Assembly: GCA_027053355.1 (NCBI GenBank)
Contig: JALUDX010000101.1
Span: 1-39,395 of the forward strand
Length of the DNA: 39,395 nucleotides
Source: Anaerolineales bacterium
GTDB lineage: Bacteria; Chloroflexota; Anaerolineae; Anaerolineales; DRMV01
Direction of reading: 5' to 3'
The translations under genes and the position numbers were made by a program. Below are positions 36,685-39,395 of the stretch, one piece after another. The notes under the pieces are model-generated. The model was not told where the DNA came from, did not search any database, and was given only the letters and a program-made list of their open reading frames with translations. Position 1 is the stretch's first letter. Every line of letters begins with the position of its first letter.

Positions 36685-37809
36685 CTACGTCACTTCCCCC
36701 AACGCGGCCAAAATTTGCCGGCCAAAACGCTCGAAACGCCAGGGAATGTCGCGCATCAATGGCTGCAGCGCCTCCAACGTGGACGGATTGGCCGCGGCAA
36801 TGGCCTCCATGTGGCTACGCGGCAGCACCACATCCGAAGGCACCCCCATGGCCGCGGCAGCCCCTTGCCGCCAGCGCCGCAACGCCTCCAGCCGGGCAAT
36901 GGTGGCCTCGTCGGGCCGGGCGCGGCGGGTACGCGGTTCCGCAGGCGCACGCAACCCCGCCTGCACCGCGGCCAGCAACGCCTGACCGTATCGCCGCAGC
37001 GGGTGCCCCCGCATCCCCGGCACCGCGCGCAACTCCCCTGGCGTGCGGGGCAAAGCCCGAGCCAACGCCACCAGCGTTTTGTCGCCCAAAATTTTGAACG
37101 GCGGCACATTTCGGCGGCGGGCCTCCTCTTCCCGGAACTCCCAAAGCGCTTTGAGCACGGCCACCTGCTGCGGGGTGAGGTCGTGGCCGCCCCGCTGCCA
37201 CAACGGCGGCCGGCCTGGCGTCTCCAACGGCCGGGCCAGGCGGGCAAAATCTTCTTCGGCCAACGGCAGCAGACCGCGCGCTTCCAACGCCTCGGCCAGC
37301 CGCTCCCGCAGGGGGAGCAGGTAGTGCGTATCTAAGCGCGCATAATCGAGCAGTTCTCGCGGCAGGGGGCGCTGCCCCCAATCCGCCCGCTGGTAACGCT
37401 TTTCCACCCGCACCCCAAAATGCTGCGCCAGCAGCGCGCCCAGCCCCACCTTTTCGTACCCCAAAATGCGGGCGCTGACCATGGTATCGAACAGGTGGGC
37501 AAACGAAAAGCCAAAATCGCGGTGCAGGCCGAGGACGTCGTACTCCGCGGCGTGGAAAATCTTTTCCACCTGGGGGCTGGCAAACACCGGGGCCAACGGG
37601 CTCAAATCGTCCAACGCCAACGGGTCGACCAGATAATCGGCCTCGGCGGTAGAAAACTGCAACAAGCACACCTGCTCGCGATACGCGTGCAGGCTGTTGG
37701 CCTCGGTGTCCACGCCGATGCGCGGCTGAGCCCGCAAATGTGCGGCCAGGTCGCGCAGCGCGTCCGGGGTGTCGATCCAATGGGGGGGAGGGAGCGTAGG
37801 GGGCATCAC
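36685..37809 (-). CDS. rnd: Ribonuclease D (3'-5' exonuclease plus HRDC-like region)
   Basis: RIGVDTEANSLHAYREQVCLLQFSTAEADYLVDPLAL...FHAAEYDVLGLHRDFGF...FDTMVSARILGYEKVGLGALL...DYARLDTHYLLPLRERL. Confidence 0.93.
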   Translation of the reverse strand: MMPPTLPPPHWIDTPDALRDLAAHLRAQPRIGVDTEANSLHAYREQVCLLQFSTAEADYLVDPLALDDLSPLAPVFASPQVEKIFHAAEYDVLGLHRDFGFSFAHLFDTMVSARILGYEKVGLGALLAQHFGVRVEKRYQRADWGQRPLPRELLDYARLDTHYLLPLRERLAEALEARGLLPLAEEDFARLARPLETPGRPPLWQRGGHDLTPQQVAVLKALWEFREEEARRRNVPPFKILGDKTLVALARALPRTPGELRAVPGMRGHPLRRYGQALLAAVQAGLRAPAEPRTRRARPDEATIARLEALRRWRQGAAAAMGVPSDVVLPRSHMEAIAAANPSTLEALQPLMRDIPWRFERFGRQILAALGEVT

Positions 37810-37869
37810 GTCAGGCGAAAAGTTTTGGGGAAAGGGGTCGGTCTGCTGCCGCTAAGCCTGAGCCCAACC

Positions 37870-38895
37870 TCAAGGCTGCGGCGTGGACGCGCCGCCCGCG
37901 GGCTGCACGTCGTGCTTCTTTTTCGGCGGGAGCGGCACGCCAAAATGCTCCTGGATGTACTGCAGGCTCACCGGGATCACCGTCGCCGGCGGGGTGGCCG
38001 TGGTTTCCGCGGGGCTGCGGAGGAGGACGGTCAGCGGCTGTTGGCGGCTGAGCAGGTATTCCAGGGTCACAGCCTCTTGCGGCGGCAGCGCCAGCACCAA
38101 CACCATGCTGCCCGCCGGGGTGGCCTCGGCCGTCGCCGCGGGCGCGGTCAGGTTGCGCAAAGCCAAAATTTTCGCCCCCCGCAGGCTCATCTGCACCACC
38201 AAACGCGGCCGCTGGCCTTCCGCAGGCACCACGTACACAGGCACGATCAACGACGCTTCGGTGATCGTATGGCCTACCAGCCCCGCGGGGCGGAAGGCAA
38301 AGGCACCGGTCTCCAAATTTTGGCTAAGCACTAAGGTGCTATCGGGCAAGCGGGTGTAGAAATCGGGATCCACATCCACGAACAAAAAAGTGACCAGCAG
38401 GTCGATGCGGTCGCCGGGCCGCAGCGCGGGCGCCTGCCCGCGGGTAATGGGCAAGGCCACGGCCACCTGCCCCTCCGGAATTTGCGCGGCCAGCGCCGAA
38501 CCTTCACCCAAGGGCTGCCCACGAGGCGCCAGATCCGACAGGTGGATCGCTTCCCCGCGGCGGTAAGGCAACCGCACTAATTTCCCTATCACCTGGGTGA
38601 GGTCGACGGCTGCGCCCGGGGGGATCTGCTTCAGCGGACGCTGCACCACGTCGACCACTGCAGGGGAAAGCAACGCGCCCGCGGGCAAGTCGCGCACCGC
38701 GACCACCACCGGGCCCATTGGGGGCGTGGGGGTGGGGGTCGGCGTGGGGCCGGGCGTCATGGTGAGGCCAGGCAGCGCCAAGGGAATGCGCCCGTGCTGG
38801 GTGTATTCCCAGGCCACGTACACCGTCAACCCCAAAACCACCATCAACAAGAGAAAAAGGATGCCGCTAAAGAGTTTGCGTAACATCGGGTGCAT
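37870..38895 (-). CDS. cpaB: CpaB-like Flp pilus assembly protein (SAF domain)
   Basis: Single N-terminal TM; VVVAVRDLPAGALLSPAVVDVVQRPLKQIPPGAAVDLTQVIGKLVRLPYRRGEAI typical of SAF/CpaB. Confidence 0.8.
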   Translation of the reverse strand: MHPMLRKLFSGILFLLLMVVLGLTVYVAWEYTQHGRIPLALPGLTMTPGPTPTPTPTPPMGPVVVAVRDLPAGALLSPAVVDVVQRPLKQIPPGAAVDLTQVIGKLVRLPYRRGEAIHLSDLAPRGQPLGEGSALAAQIPEGQVAVALPITRGQAPALRPGDRIDLLVTFLFVDVDPDFYTRLPDSTLVLSQNLETGAFAFRPAGLVGHTITEASLIVPVYVVPAEGQRPRLVVQMSLRGAKILALRNLTAPAATAEATPAGSMVLVLALPPQEAVTLEYLLSRQQPLTVLLRSPAETTATPPATVIPVSLQYIQEHFGVPLPPKKKHDVQPAGGASTPQP

Positions 38896-39250
38896 CCGGC
38901 GTAGGGAGAGAAGCCAAAGGCTCGTGCAACAGGGCTATGGTCAGGCGCTGCACCTCGGTGAAGAGATCCACGTGGGGCGGCAGTTGAAATTGCATGTCCA
39001 CCTTCATCGTGAGCCGTTGGGCTGCGATGCGGGCGTCGGGGGGCGTGGTGGGCAAGGCCAGCAAAATTTTGAGCCGCTCGTAAGCGTTGGGCCCCGCCGG
39101 GTCGGGGATGCCCTGCCGGCGAAAATACTCGCCCACGATGTGCCCCGCCGCGCGGCGGGCGCGCACCCGCGCCCGACCTTCGAGGCCCTGCGCGCGCTCG
39201 GCCAAACCCAAACGGATTTCTTCTTCGGTTGCGGTTTTCCAGGTGTTCAT
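38867..39250 (-). CDS. Hypothetical protein (127 aa) overlapping the cpaB-like gene
   Basis: ORF with gene-like composition, co-directional and overlapping; no family recognised. Confidence 0.5.
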   Translation of the reverse strand: MNTWKTATEEEIRLGLAERAQGLEGRARVRARRAAGHIVGEYFRRQGIPDPAGPNAYERLKILLALPTTPPDARIAAQRLTMKVDMQFQLPPHVDLFTEVQRLTIALLHEPLASLPTPDAPDVTQTL

Positions 39251-39395
39251 CGCTCTTCTCGGTTACTGCTCGGTCTCATGGGCCGCGGAGTTTGGTAGTG
39301 GTCAAGTAGTAAGTGATGCAAGGCAGGGTTTTTCACAACCCTCTCCTCTCCCCCCAGCCGCCCCCTGAGCGAAGTCGAAGGGGTGCGGCTTCCCC

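Noticed and set aside
37420-38334. 304-aa plus-strand ORF opposite rnd/cpaB
   Set aside because: Antisense shadow ORF with His/Arg/Gln-rich low-complexity translation.

Overview
This is a high-GC bacterial chromosomal window. Gene content and style suggest Chloroflexota/Anaerolineae-like DNA, but that placement is an inference I did not test. Housekeeping genes recognised: polA, atpA-atpG-atpD-atpC, an mreB homologue, rex, uvrA, a Sir2 deacylase, folP, rnd, a CpaB-like gene, two OmpR-type two-component systems, ridA, an M42 peptidase, an AI-2E transporter and a cyclase-family protein. Accessory content: (1) a tightly packed minus-strand signalling cassette (about 846-9505), with coupling overlaps at polA/S1-kinase and kinase/ORF224. 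It encodes a tandem-S1-REC-GAF-histidine kinase, a REC-multiGAF-histidine kinase, a possible TIR-like protein with two TM segments, a bitopic membrane protein and a duplicated REC-REC protein with a TM hairpin. It is my best candidate for an undescribed system. (2) A small lower-GC restriction-modification island inserted at the 3' end of folP. It is flanked by an exact 29-bp direct repeat, and the displaced original folP C-terminus is still readable downstream. (3) A HigBA toxin-antitoxin pair. (4) Several small intergenic repeat elements with terminal inverted repeats (GTAACYRTTCAGCC type), short-unit tandem arrays (7-mer and 8-mer), and a 7-mer repeat array embedded in frame within uvrA. 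No rRNA, tRNA or CRISPR was recognised.
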